From positions 1-49,689 of the forward strand of contig DATILL010000143.1 in the NCBI GenBank assembly GCA_035476575.1: a stretch of 49,689 bases of DNA, in the 5' to 3' direction. The stretch comes from DATILL01 sp035476575. GTDB lineage: Bacteria; Actinomycetota; Actinomycetes; Mycobacteriales; JACQDL01. A program made the translations under genes and the position numbers. Under the pieces are notes generated by a model, which had not been told where the DNA came from, searched no databases, and saw only the letters and a program-made list of their open reading frames with translations. The stretch's first letter is position 1. Each line of letters starts with the position of its first letter. This document shows positions 1 to 7,724 of this stretch, piece by piece.

Positions 1-59
1 CGATTTTATGGCCAGGCTCGTGACATCAAGCGTGACGCGAGAGGCTCTACGCTGCTCTC

Positions 60-193
60 GTGAGTGCTTCAGACAAGGCCAGGCGAGGGCGCGAGGCAGC
101 ATCGATCGGCTCCCGAGCGGCGCCCTGCGAGTGCGGGTGTATGCCGGCCTCGATCCGCTGAGCAAGAAGCGGGGCGGGGTCAAATGGTCGTAG
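60..193 (+). pseudogene. Integrase N-terminal fragment (remnant)
   Basis: The peptide read here contains ARGSIDRLPSGALRVRVYAG followed by LDPLSKKR. This resembles the extreme N-terminus of actinobacterial tyrosine site-specific integrases, where a short beta-rich arm-binding region opens with a Gly-Ser and LPSG pattern. The natural start is probably GTG at 60, but that codon is in a different frame from the conserved part, so there is a frameshift near base 90. The frame stops at 193 with no catalytic domain. It is a dead fragment next to an IS30 fragment, consistent with old mobile-element debris. The family assignment rests on about 30 residues and is tentative. Confidence 0.4.
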
Positions 194-240
194 CGACGCC
201 ACGATATGATCTTGGTAGCGTCGAACGACAGGAATGGTGA

Positions 241-616
241 ATGAGTCGGCACGAGCTGTTGCGGTCTGCGGAGCGGGAGATTATCTCGCGGGAGTTGAGC
301 AGGGGTTGTTCGGCTCGGTTTATTGCGAGTGTGCTGGGTCGGCATCATTCGGTGGTGTCGAGGGAGATCGATCGTAACGGTGGTCGAGACGGGTGTCGTG
401 CGGTTGATGCCCAGGCCCGGTGCGAGGCGATGCGGGCGCGGCCCAAGACGCGGAAGCTCCAGGCGTCAGCGAGGTTGTACGAGGAGGTCAACAACGGGCT
501 GGCGCAGGACTGGTCACCGAAGCAGGTCAGTCGCCGGCTGCGCACCGACCATCCCGACGATGAGACTATGCGGGTGTCCCACGAGACGATCTATGAGTGT
601 CTGTACCTGCAGTGGT
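241..616 (+). pseudogene. IS30-family transposase, N-terminal fragment
   Basis: From ATG 241 the product shows the IS30 N-terminal organisation: a helix-turn-helix with REIISRELSRG and SVVSREIDRNGG, a basic linker, then the WSPKQVSRRLR segment and SHETIYECLYLQ, which normally precedes the DDE catalytic core. IS30 transposases are usually about 320 to 400 residues. Here only about 124 are present and the similarity stops at about 614, where another gene fragment (baeRF-like) begins. There is no catalytic domain and no obvious terminal inverted repeat pair, so the element cannot move itself. Confidence 0.8.
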
Positions 617-617
617 C

Positions 618-1374
618 GCGGATTCTTCGAGGAGGTGTTGCTGCCCCCGGGCGTGCGACCGGGTGATGGTCGACGAGACCCGTGGGTCCGCCCGATGCTG
701 GCGGTGCTGGACGAGTACCACCGGAGCTGTGTCGTGGTGGTCGACCGGGAGACCGCCCGGACCTGGGAGCTCTACCAGGACGAGATGCGTGAGACGGGCA
801 CGCTGCGCCTCTCGGCCGACCCGGGCCAAAACCACGACAAAGCCGAGGAGCTGACTCAGCGGCGCCTTCCGGCAGGTGGTCACCATGCTGGACCAGCTAT
901 ACCGGAATGACGGGTTCGAGCTGTTGGTTGTCGACGGTCACCGGCCCGAGCTGCCCGCTTCCTCGACTTCCTCGCCCACGACCTGCGCGGTCGGGTCGCC
1001 GGTACCTTCTCGGCGGACGATGATGCGAGGTTCGGCCTCGGCGCGATCAAGCAGCAGGCCAGCGCGATCGTCGACCGCTACGAGCGCGCCGAGGAGGAGC
1101 GCATGGTCCCCGAGGCTGTTCAGACATCGGCCGCCGGCGGCCTGGCCGCGCTCGGTCTTCGGCCGTGCTTGTGGGCAGGGAGCGTTGCCGCGGTGAGCTG
1201 CCTCCTGGTCCAGGACGGAGCGGTCGCACCGGGCGTGGTCTGCGACCAGGATCGCTGGCCGGCCCGAGCTGCCGAGACCTGCCCGCTATGTGGACGCCCG
1301 GTGCGGCGCACCCCCGACGTTGTGGACGAGCTTGTCCAACTGGTCATCGACGAGGGCGGCTCGATTGAGCAGCC
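618..1374 (+). pseudogene. baeRF-like (release-factor eRF1 domain) gene, broken by frameshifts and truncated at both ends
   Basis: Three frame segments join into one protein: RPMLAVLDEYHRSCVVVVD with ETARTWELYQDE, then FRQVVTMLDQLYRNDGFELL, then RFLDFLAHDLRGRVAGTFSA through the zinc-knuckle-like CPLCGRPVRRTPDVVDELVQ and VIDEGGSIE. This order matches bacterial archaeo-eukaryotic release factor (baeRF) proteins, which carry an eRF1-like fold and are proposed to act at ribosomes. The reading frame shifts at about 862 and shifts back at about 957, so two indels compensate. The start is lost into the IS30 fragment and the end is lost at about 1370, where an opposite-strand hdeD-like fragment begins. 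About 20 residues also seem missing near 820. It is non-functional. Confidence 0.6.
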
Positions 1375-1567
1375 CGGCGAGCAGCCATGGGACGCAAGTC
1401 TCGCCAGCCTGCGTGGGCTCGCCCTGCTGGAAGGCGTTGATCAGCAGTGGGACGCCGTCCACCAGCGCCCACGCCCTGAACAGCAGCGCGAGCGCGAGTA
1501 CGGTGATGTCCGGCCAGGTCAGAGCCATGATCCCGAACAGGGTCGCGAGCGCGTCGCGTACTGCCAT
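1366..1567 (-). pseudogene. HdeD/DUF308-family membrane protein, N-terminal fragment
   Basis: From ATG 1567 (or 1585) the minus strand reads VRDALATLFGIMALTWPDIT, then LALALLFRAWALVDGVPLL and WLLAGLL. Hydrophobic helices separated by a W-P turn are typical of DUF308/HdeD-like six-TM proteins of about 180 to 200 residues. Only the first two helices and the start of a third are left. The frame then runs into the antisense of the baeRF remnant, so the two fragments meet tail to tail at about 1370. It is a truncated, presumably inactive copy. Confidence 0.55.
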
Positions 1568-1589
1568 GACCGACCACATCTTCATTGGG

Positions 1590-2027
1590 GTCGAAGATCA
1601 GGACGATGCCGGCTGCGGTCGTTCCCGGGACCCGTCCGTCACTGTGGGGGATCGTGTGCTCCTCTGGGGTCCGGATCAGCAGACTGGTTGGAGCAAGGGG
1701 TTGATGTGCCGGACAGCAACGGCACGTCGTGCCGCTGTGCCTGATGTGCTTGCGGATCGGGGACACGCCACCGTGGTCTGCGATCGTCTCCGGGCGGTAC
1801 CGGGATGTAGCGTCGCGCAACCGGTCTTCCGGGCACCGTCCGGTGGCAGACGGGACACAGGGGTGACCCGTCGATGGTGTACGGGGCCGGGACACCGTTC
1901 ACCGAGAAGAGCTCCAGGTGTCACCGTCGGCCTCGACGTAGGGCACGAGGTCGTAGTCGACCACGGACTGCCAGTGCGAGTCGGGGCAGCGAAGCTCCAC
2001 CCGTTCCACCGCGATGCCCGTGATCAC
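1590..2027 (-). pseudogene. Unrecognised small zinc-ribbon-like protein, frameshifted
   Basis: A GTG at 2027 lies behind GGAAGG at good spacing. The reading is ITGIAVERVELRCPDSHWQS, then DYDLVPYVEADGDTW, a one-base deletion near 1910, then ELFSVNGVPAPYTIDGSPLC and CPVCHRTVP. A one-base insertion near 1845 follows, then EDRLRDATSRYRPETIADHG and SGTTCRCC. Two CxxC pairs suggest a zinc ribbon. There is no clear stop before the frame reads into the hdeD-like fragment. I do not recognise the family. High third-position GC along the joined frames supports a former gene of about 140 residues. Confidence 0.35.
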
Positions 2028-2475
2028 TGGCGGTCCTTCCGGGTCACCTGGCGGCTCGCTCGCCGAGGTCACCGCGGACCTCCTCCTCCCGCTACCAGCG
2101 ATCGACGTACCGATCACCGACCATCCTGACAAGGACAGAGGTGCCCCACTTCGGCCTGAGCGGTGCAAATCTTGCCCAGGTGTTTGCATCCGTCGGAGCA
2201 ACGCCGAACGCGCCCGGAACGTCCGTAAGGCATCATGCGGGCCGTCCTGGCGGGTCGATCGCGGGGATGCAGTTGGCCCTGCGAGGATCAGGCTGGCCGC
2301 CGGACACCACGGCACCATCGGCCGCTGACCGAGCCGATGACCGAATGGATCGACAAGGCCGCATGCCGTCGGTTCGACGCTGGGTCGAGCTGGTGGTGAG
2401 TGCTTCGATGACCGGGATATAACGGCATGACCCATCCATCAGGTATCCCGGTCACCAAGGGGCGTTCAGGAACGG
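2028..2475. other. Stretch without a recognisable gene
   Basis: I see open frames on both strands here, but none has family-like sequence, a good ribosome binding site and consistent codon use together. Upstream are pseudogenes and downstream a small isolated reading frame, so this is probably eroded sequence. Confidence 0.4.
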
Positions 2476-2715
2476 ATGCGCGAGTTCGACAAGCTCGACG
2501 AGGCCGAGGAGATCCGCGTGCTGCTGCGCCAGGAGGTGCGACGGCCACCGGCGGACGTCACGTTCGCCGAGGATACCGAGCGGCTGCTGCCGGAGCCGTT
2601 CGGCGGGCTGAGCATCGCGCTGGCCCGGTCGTTTCGGGTGATCGACCCCACTTTGGCCAACCCGACGACCGAGCACTGGGAACGGGCCTTCACCATGTTC
2701 AGACTGGTGTTCTGA
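2476..2715 (+). CDS. Hypothetical 79-residue protein, possibly a gene fragment
   Basis: The frame has the codon use of a real actinobacterial gene (nearly all third positions G or C, Glu-rich). It starts MREFDKLDEAEEIRVLL and ends HWERAFTMFRLVF. The Shine-Dalgarno match (AGGAAC) is weak. I do not recognise a family. The acidic helical N-terminus followed by a more hydrophobic tail gives no functional clue, and the peptide could be the end of a longer lost gene because the upstream DNA is debris. The next genes are on the opposite strand. Confidence 0.35.
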   Translation: MREFDKLDEAEEIRVLLRQEVRRPPADVTFAEDTERLLPEPFGGLSIALARSFRVIDPTLANPTTEHWERAFTMFRLVF

Positions 2716-2783
2716 TGGCCGATCTGCCCCTGCGCAGGACTCCATGGCCCTTGACAACCCTGCGTGTGACAACCCTGCGTCGA

Positions 2784-3341
2784 TCAGGCGGTGGGTGCGG
2801 CCCGGCGTTGCCGCGCTACCGGGGATAGTAGCCGCCAGAGCCTGCCCGCGAGAACGGTTCCGAGGATCCACAATGCCCAGCACACAGGGGTCCACGCACC
2901 GCCGGTGATGCTGGCCTGGCCCTGGGTGAAGGTGTAGGTGACGGTTTCCTGGAGGTGGTGGACCCCTCCCCAGACAAAGGTGCCCGTCGCATTTGGGTCC
3001 GTCGCGGTGATGGCCTGACCATATGCCGACGCCGCCTCGCCCAGGAAATAGTTGATCAGCAGCGGTACGGTCCCTCCGAACAGGATTGCGGCAACCCACG
3101 AGTGGCGTGGCCCCTCACCGAGCTCGGCGGTCAGGTACTCATCCGCCAGTCGACGGCTGTCCCCGAGGCGGCGCAATGCTGGTGATGTCCCGACATCCCG
3201 GGCAGCCACGAGGATGTTGTCCCGCAGCTCCCGCCGTTTGGCGATGCGGGACCGGCGAGGCAGGTCGTAGAGACGTTGGTCCAAAGTCCACACGACGCGT
3301 TCGATGCGCAACCGGTCGATCCACGTGATGGAGTGCGGCAT
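2784..3341 (-). CDS. HAAS-like membrane protein, partner of PadR
   Basis: The 185-residue product has a cytosolic helical N-terminus of about 80 residues (DRLRIERVVWTLDQRLYDLP, then a Leu/Arg-rich region ending EYLTAELGEG) that looks like the HAAS signalling domain found beside PadR genes. It is followed by hydrophobic segments near residues 82-98 (VAAILFGGTVPLLINYFLG) and 145-165 (WTPVCWALWILGTVLAGRLW). The start ATG lies one base after the TGA of the PadR gene, so the two are translationally coupled. HAAS proteins are thought to couple PadR regulation to the membrane; the signal is unknown. The assignment rests on architecture and context. Confidence 0.6.
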   Translation of the reverse strand: MPHSITWIDRLRIERVVWTLDQRLYDLPRRSRIAKRRELRDNILVAARDVGTSPALRRLGDSRRLADEYLTAELGEGPRHSWVAAILFGGTVPLLINYFLGEAASAYGQAITATDPNATGTFVWGGVHHLQETVTYTFTQGQASITGGAWTPVCWALWILGTVLAGRLWRLLSPVARQRRAAPTA

Positions 3342-3342
3342 G

Positions 3343-3699
3343 TCATGATCCTCTGGTTGGCGTGGTGGGCACAGGACGGGTCAGGACCGCGTTCACAATC
3401 GCGGTGTGGCGGGTCCAGGTAGCTGTTCCCGTCACCAGGGCCGCGTAGCCGGCGGCGGTCGGCCGGTAGTACTTGCGGGCGGGGCCGGCGCTGGAGGAGA
3501 CCAACCGGGCGGTCACGCGGCCCTCACGTTCCAGCCGAGCCAGAGCCGGGTAGACGGTGCCCTCGAGAACGTCGGCCAAGCCGACGGCCTGCAGCCGCTG
3601 CACCACCTCGTATCCGTACGACTCCTGTTCCGCCAGCATGTGCAGCAACAGCAACGACAGGACGCCCTTGAGCAGTTGTGGGTCGTGGCCGGATGTCAC
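3343..3699 (-). CDS. PadR-family transcriptional regulator
   Basis: The 118-residue protein has a winged-helix PadR layout: LLKGVLSLLLLHMLAEQESY, GYEVVQRLQAVG, GTVYPALARLEREGRVTARL and the wing with SAGPARKYYRPTAAG. The length is typical of short PadR proteins (about 110 to 120 residues). The start is GTG 3699, which lies only a few bases after a possible -10 element, so the message may be leaderless. The gene overlaps the regulatory region it would autoregulate and is directly followed by a HAAS-like membrane gene, a common two-gene arrangement. PadR proteins usually repress; the ligand here is unknown. Confidence 0.88.
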   Translation of the reverse strand: MTSGHDPQLLKGVLSLLLLHMLAEQESYGYEVVQRLQAVGLADVLEGTVYPALARLEREGRVTARLVSSSAGPARKYYRPTAAGYAALVTGTATWTRHTAIVNAVLTRPVPTTPTRGS

Positions 3700-3740
3700 C
3701 CACCTAGACTGTGTCAGGTACCAGGCAAAGTCAAGTAGTA
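3700..3740 (-). promoter_or_regulatory. Possible promoter of the padR operon
   Basis: On the minus strand TTGACT is followed after 17-18 bases by CAGTCT/AGTCTA, which ends about 7 bases before the GTG start. This fits a sigma-70-type promoter with a leaderless transcript. It also contains the palindromic core GGTACC, where a PadR dimer could sit. This is inference from spacing only. Confidence 0.4.
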
Positions 3741-3795
3741 ATTTTGCCCTGTTCGGGCTGGCGTAGTTCGCGGCGTTGGCCGTAGAGGATCTTGC

Positions 3796-3824
3796 GGGCA
3801 GGGCAGGGCAGGGCAGGGCAGGGC
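3796..3824 (+). repeat. Pentanucleotide tandem repeat GGGCA x5
   Basis: Five perfect copies of GGGCA plus a partial sixth unit. The repeat lies in the gap between the padR operon and the 3' end of the XRE-TPR gene, outside any recognised gene. Such a tract is prone to slippage. No function is evident. Confidence 0.9.
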
Positions 3825-3940
3825 GGTGGCGGGCGGGTTGACCTGCCGGCGCTGGAGCTTGCCCTCCTCGTGGCGTCCGGGGCAGGTAGCGGATGGGAGC
3901 TTGCTACAACTGAAGATCACGTGGTCGGGGACGATGCTGA

Positions 3941-5263
3941 TCATTGGTTGCGGCTCCGGGTGCGGGCCCCCCAACACATCTCCTCGTATGCTTCTCGCAA
4001 GTCTTTGCCCTCGGGCACCTGGCGAGCCTCAACGGCCCGCACAACTTCCAGTGCTCGCCAGTGGTTGGATGGCACAACGCGGCCCGACGAGATGGCTTCG
4101 TGCGCGGCACCAACCGCTTCGTCAAGGCGACTGCTCACCACGAGCGCCAGCGCGAGGTCGAGGTTGGCGGAAGCGACGCGGCGTGGCCAGCGCCCAAGGT
4201 CTTCGGCGCCTTTGAGCTTGGCAAGGACTTCCCGAGCGTAGTTCTCTGCGGCAGGGTCACCGACCCAGGCGAGCGTTGTCGCGGTGTAGGCAGCTACTTT
4301 GTCAGGGTCGTAGTGGTAGTGGTGCTCGGGACGGTGAGGCTCGGGCAGCGGAGCGACGAGCCGGGCGACCCGGGAGATGGCAGCGTAGGTTTCGCGCCTC
4401 TGCCCAAGACGCGCCCTGGCGCGGCCTTCCTGGGCGGTCGCCTGGAGCGCCGCCGAGCTTCCGCGTGGGGCGAGCTGTTGTGCGGCTTGCGCCAGACTGA
4501 CGGCCTCCGCGTAGTTGCCGGCTGTCAGCATGCGCCAGGCTTCGGTCTCGAAACACCAGGCATAAAGTTCGTCGTGGCCGGCTTGTTTGGCAAGGCTGGC
4601 GGTGGTCCGGACTCGAGCGGTGGCGGCGTTCTGCTGTTTGAGGTCGATGTGGACGGTGGCGCCAAGCAAGGACAGCCAGCCCCCGACAACGAGCAGGCGG
4701 CGATGTTCGTCCAGGGTCTTCCGGGCATCAAGTAGTGTGGTGACGTAGCCCAGATGCATGCGGATGCGACCGAGCAGATCCTGCGGCGGCGTGACCGAAT
4801 AGGCTACGGCCAGGTCGTCGACCACGGCTTCGAGCTGGTCCAGCGTCTCCTGGCCGACATCGCTGGCGCTGACCCGGCGAGCCAGCTCAATGGCCGCTCG
4901 TTCGTCATCTTCGTCGGCATTACTCGCCGGCACGGCTACCAGGCCGGCGCTGCCGTGCTCGTGGAAGAGCTGCGCGGAGCTAGGCGCTGTGGGCGGTGCG
5001 AGAAGCTCGCCAATGCTCACGCCGAAGATTCTTTCGAGAAGTCGTGCTGTTGCTGGCTGGACTCGGCCGAGCGGGCTGCCGTCGGAGTGCTGTCCGGCGG
5101 CGAGCCGCTGGAGGTGCCGGACGCTGAGGGTACCGAGCTCGTCGTGTTCGCGGGCGAACTTCTCGGCGAACTCGGCAAACTCCTCAAATGTTTGCCGCCG
5201 TGCCCACACCTGCTGTTCGAGCAGGGTGCGGGCACGGGGCTTCGCCGAGCTCCGCTCCGCCAT
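3941..5263 (-). CDS. XRE-type regulator with TPR-like C-terminal domain (intact)
   Basis: The 440-residue product has an N-terminal helical DNA-binding-like region (TLLEQQVWARRQTFEEFAEF, then LSVRHLQRLAAGQ and ARLLERIFGVSIGELLAPP) followed by a long alpha-helical TPR-like region, with AAIELARRVSASDVG, AQQLAPRGSSAALQATAQEG and RPEHHYHYDPDKVAAYTAT. This architecture is widespread in actinomycetes and often lies next to integrated elements or secondary-metabolism genes. The start at 5263 is chosen because GGAGGACGGAGA precedes the ATG; an upstream in-frame ATG at 5296 lacks this. Its equivalents in this window are frameshifted (12963-14313) or truncated (from 49359). Target and signal are unknown. 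Confidence 0.8.
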   Translation of the reverse strand: MAERSSAKPRARTLLEQQVWARRQTFEEFAEFAEKFAREHDELGTLSVRHLQRLAAGQHSDGSPLGRVQPATARLLERIFGVSIGELLAPPTAPSSAQLFHEHGSAGLVAVPASNADEDDERAAIELARRVSASDVGQETLDQLEAVVDDLAVAYSVTPPQDLLGRIRMHLGYVTTLLDARKTLDEHRRLLVVGGWLSLLGATVHIDLKQQNAATARVRTTASLAKQAGHDELYAWCFETEAWRMLTAGNYAEAVSLAQAAQQLAPRGSSAALQATAQEGRARARLGQRRETYAAISRVARLVAPLPEPHRPEHHYHYDPDKVAAYTATTLAWVGDPAAENYAREVLAKLKGAEDLGRWPRRVASANLDLALALVVSSRLDEAVGAAHEAISSGRVVPSNHWRALEVVRAVEARQVPEGKDLREAYEEMCWGARTRSRNQ

Positions 5264-5562
5264 TCTCCGTCCTCCGTCTGCTGCCGCCGACAGCACCAGG
5301 TTATTCTAGACGACGACGTGACCACCGGTACGCGGGTCGCGGCTGAGACCGCCTATGCGTTGGCATTCCGTCACCGGACCGAGGATATCGGCGGCGACCG
5401 GCGGTTCGACATTGGCCAAAGAACGAGTGACCCGGGCGATCGAGCTGCTGAAATCTCGGTGCGCCGGCAGGTTAGCACCGTCTCTGCATCAAGCCTTGCA
5501 CGAGCTGTCGCTCGACGGCGCCACGGTCCAACACGAGCCGTGGGCGCGGCCGCGCGTCAACG

Positions 5563-6567
5563 TCAACCAGGTGTGGGCGACATGCTGCGGCTGGAGGTCT
5601 GCGATCTGGCGAGCTCGGACCAGACGACCTTTCCGTCTGGGACCACGTCGGATCCCCATCTCCTCGACAGCCCGGCCACGAGTGCGACTCCGCGTCCACC
5701 CGACCTGTCGGGTATATGGTCCAAGCGTACGGGTAGCACCGAACAGAGGTCGTGGACCGCGATCCGAACCACCGAGTCCGATCGTTGGATCGAGGCCCGG
5801 AACGGGGAGCCGGCGTGTTGCACCGCATTGCTGGCCAGCTCGGATCCGATCAGTGCGGCATCGGCGACGAGGTCGTCCTCGCCCCAGGCGGCGAGAGTGT
5901 CGCTCAAGAAACGACGAACGGCGTGAACGGCAGTGGGCACCGGAACGAACATCTCAGAACGTTCAGCCGTGCCGTCGATGGCGGGCGCACGAGCTGCCCT
6001 CGCGGTGTAGCTCAGGGGCCCGAGGATGGTTGAGTGTCGGTCGCAGACCTGTCTGGCCGCCGTGAGATCGCCAGGTCCGGCCAGCACCGCTATTGGATAC
6101 GCGCAGTAAAGCGAGAATGGGTAGTCTCGGCCCAGCTCGTTCCATAAACCCTCAAGCTGGATCGCTCCCGAGAAGTTTCCGTCCGCGCAGAGCAGAGCGA
6201 CCATCTCGCCAAACGCTCGAACCGGCCGGCCGCCCTCTGCCGCTCGGGCAACGAGCTCCCCGACCACAGTCCTGAACTGGCTACGCTCCGGTTCACCCTC
6301 GACCATGAACGCCGCCAGCGTCTCGGCCGCGTCGAGACACCGGTAGTGGCCCGTCTCTTGAGCCCTCTCCCCGTCCGTACCGTACCGGGCGAGCCCCGCC
6401 GTCACGGCGTCACGGTGGGCTTGTGTCGCCACGACGACAACCGCCTCACCTTGCCGCAGCCCCTCTGCGACGTACCGGGCCAGCTCAGCGACGAGATCCT
6501 CTTCACCGTCGTAAAAGTTGACGACATGATCGTGAGGTTCGAGGAGATCGTACGGTCCGGGCGCCAT
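5563..6567 (-). CDS. MEDS-domain sensor fused to an anti-sigma-type ATPase
   Basis: The 334-residue protein has two parts. Residues 1 to about 190 (PHDHVVNFYDGEEDLVAELA, GLRQGEAVVVVATQAHRDAV, FGEMVALLCADGNFSGAIQL) match the MEDS/DcmR-type sensory domain. Residues about 225 to 330 form a HATPase_c_2 fold with an N-box SELASNAVQHAG and a G-box region GGRGVALVAGLSRRWG. Such MEDS-HATPase proteins are thought to sense a signal and act as serine-kinase anti-sigma or partner-switch proteins. An RsbW-like kinase and a STAS protein lie just upstream, so they may form one regulatory set. ATG 6567 is the best start because the MEDS domain begins directly after it; the upstream extension is Arg-rich and unlike protein. 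Confidence 0.8.
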   Translation of the reverse strand: MAPGPYDLLEPHDHVVNFYDGEEDLVAELARYVAEGLRQGEAVVVVATQAHRDAVTAGLARYGTDGERAQETGHYRCLDAAETLAAFMVEGEPERSQFRTVVGELVARAAEGGRPVRAFGEMVALLCADGNFSGAIQLEGLWNELGRDYPFSLYCAYPIAVLAGPGDLTAARQVCDRHSTILGPLSYTARAARAPAIDGTAERSEMFVPVPTAVHAVRRFLSDTLAAWGEDDLVADAALIGSELASNAVQHAGSPFRASIQRSDSVVRIAVHDLCSVLPVRLDHIPDRSGGRGVALVAGLSRRWGSDVVPDGKVVWSELARSQTSSRSMSPTPG

Positions 6568-6727
6568 ACATACCACGGTACCTTTCGTCTCCGGAAGCAA
6601 ACGCTTTTTTCTTCCTCGCTTGCGCCTGCCGGCAAGACATGCCCGGATGGCGCAGTCGATCGCCACGCCAACGGTGGCGTTGACGCCCCGAACGGCCCAA
6701 CGGTCCACCTATGCTCGGATGGCGGTG

Positions 6728-7195
6728 TCATGGCAAGGGGGCGATGGCGTGGTGGCCGGGTGGTGGCCCGTCGCATCTGAGGTGGTCCGCGGCGTGTGCG
6801 GGCAGCGGCAGATGGCACCACACTGTCTTGCCGCCGGCCGGGTCGGGGTGCGCGCCCCAGGCCGAGGCGAGGGCGGCGATGATCCGAAGGCCGCGTCCGC
6901 GAGTGTCCCGAGGGCCGGCGTCATAGGGCACGGGCAGGCCGGGACCGTCGTCGTAGATCTTGAGCCCGATCCAGCGGTGGTGAACCTCGACGCTGAGGGT
7001 CATGGTGTGCCGGCATGCCTTGACCGCGTTGGAGGTCAGCTCACTGACCAGAAGCTGACTGTCATCCAGGGTCTCGGCCAGGTCGGTGATGCCAACCAGG
7101 CTGTGGGCCAGATGTTGACTGACGAACCGTCGAGCCTCCTCCGGCGCGGTCTCCACGCAGGAGAGGTGACGTTCGCGGGTCCAGCACACAGCCAT
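6728..7195 (-). CDS. RsbW-like anti-sigma factor / serine-kinase ATPase
   Basis: The 155-residue protein is a stand-alone HATPase_c_2 domain: the N-box LVSELTSNAVKACRH, the motif IYDDGPGLP, the G-box GRGLRIIAALASAWG and a final GGKTVWCHLPL strand. GHKL ATPases of this size bind a sigma factor or phosphorylate a STAS antagonist on serine. The start at 7195 is set by GGAGGAAGGG directly upstream. It is transcribed away from the STAS gene at 7301, with only about 105 bases between them, so the pair probably forms a partner switch. The sigma factor is not in the window. The C-terminal tail after the domain is short and Pro/His-rich. Confidence 0.85.
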   Translation of the reverse strand: MAVCWTRERHLSCVETAPEEARRFVSQHLAHSLVGITDLAETLDDSQLLVSELTSNAVKACRHTMTLSVEVHHRWIGLKIYDDGPGLPVPYDAGPRDTRGRGLRIIAALASAWGAHPDPAGGKTVWCHLPLPAHAADHLRCDGPPPGHHAIAPLP

Positions 7196-7300
7196 CCCTT
7201 CCTCCGTCCCACCCTCAGAACGGGACTCCTGGACTGGTCCTGCCCCCGATCGACCGGGTTGAACCTGCCCGTTGAGCCCTGGTGCCTCTAGGCTGCCGCG

Positions 7301-7639
7301 GTGGAGTTCAGCATCCAGCCCGTCGTAGACGGACAGACCACCACGCTGTACGTCGCAGGCGAGGTAGACCTGGCCACCGCCGGAGAGCTGCGTCAGGCCG
7401 CCTTCATCGCCCTCGACGCCGGCGCCACCGAGCTGATTATCGACCTGTACAAGGTGACCTTCCTGGACTCCACCGGCCTGGCTGTCCTGGTGGCCCTGAA
7501 CAACCAGACCACCGACACTGGCGCCCATCTGACCGTCCGAGGCTCCTCGCCCCGGGTCCTGAAGGTGATGCGGATCACCGGTCTGGACAAGGTCCTCCCC
7601 CTCGAAGCCAATCCTAACCCAGGCGATCCACCGCAATAG
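7301..7639 (+). CDS. STAS-domain anti-anti-sigma factor
   Basis: The 112-residue product is a single STAS domain. It has YVAGEVDLATAGELRQA, the conserved phosphorylatable serine in VTFLDSTGLAVLVALN, and a C-terminal helix with SPRVLKVMRITGLDKVLPL. SpoIIAA/RsbV-type proteins bind an anti-sigma kinase and release the sigma factor when unphosphorylated. The GTG start at 7301 follows a TAGGCT -10-like box by about six bases, so the transcript may be leaderless. The divergent RsbW-like gene is the obvious partner. Confidence 0.9.
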   Translation: MEFSIQPVVDGQTTTLYVAGEVDLATAGELRQAAFIALDAGATELIIDLYKVTFLDSTGLAVLVALNNQTTDTGAHLTVRGSSPRVLKVMRITGLDKVLPLEANPNPGDPPQ

Positions 7640-7653
7640 CAACCATCACCGCG

Positions 7654-7685
7654 AATGTCTGATCTCGGTAATGTCTGATCTCGGT
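7654..7685 (+). repeat. 16-bp exact tandem duplication
   Basis: AATGTCTGATCTCGGT occurs twice in direct succession between the STAS gene and the lipoprotein gene. It creates two candidate ATG codons and makes the true start of the next gene harder to decide. Confidence 0.9.
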
Positions 7686-7724
7686 GCGACCAGGTGCCGT
7701 AGCGTCTGCGCCCGTGCGCATTCG

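Noticed and set aside
241..616. A complete IS30 element
   Set aside because: The DDE catalytic domain and terminal inverted repeats are missing.
3796..3824. GGGCA tandem repeat as a phase-variation switch
   Set aside because: It lies outside the coding frames and beyond the end of the adjacent gene, with no promoter nearby that its length would tune.
5355..5562. A plus-strand gene opposite the end of the MEDS gene
   Set aside because: A short stretch (LAKERVTRAIELLKSRCAGR) looks protein-like, but no start, ribosome binding site or family could be supported, and the frame soon becomes antisense to the MEDS gene.
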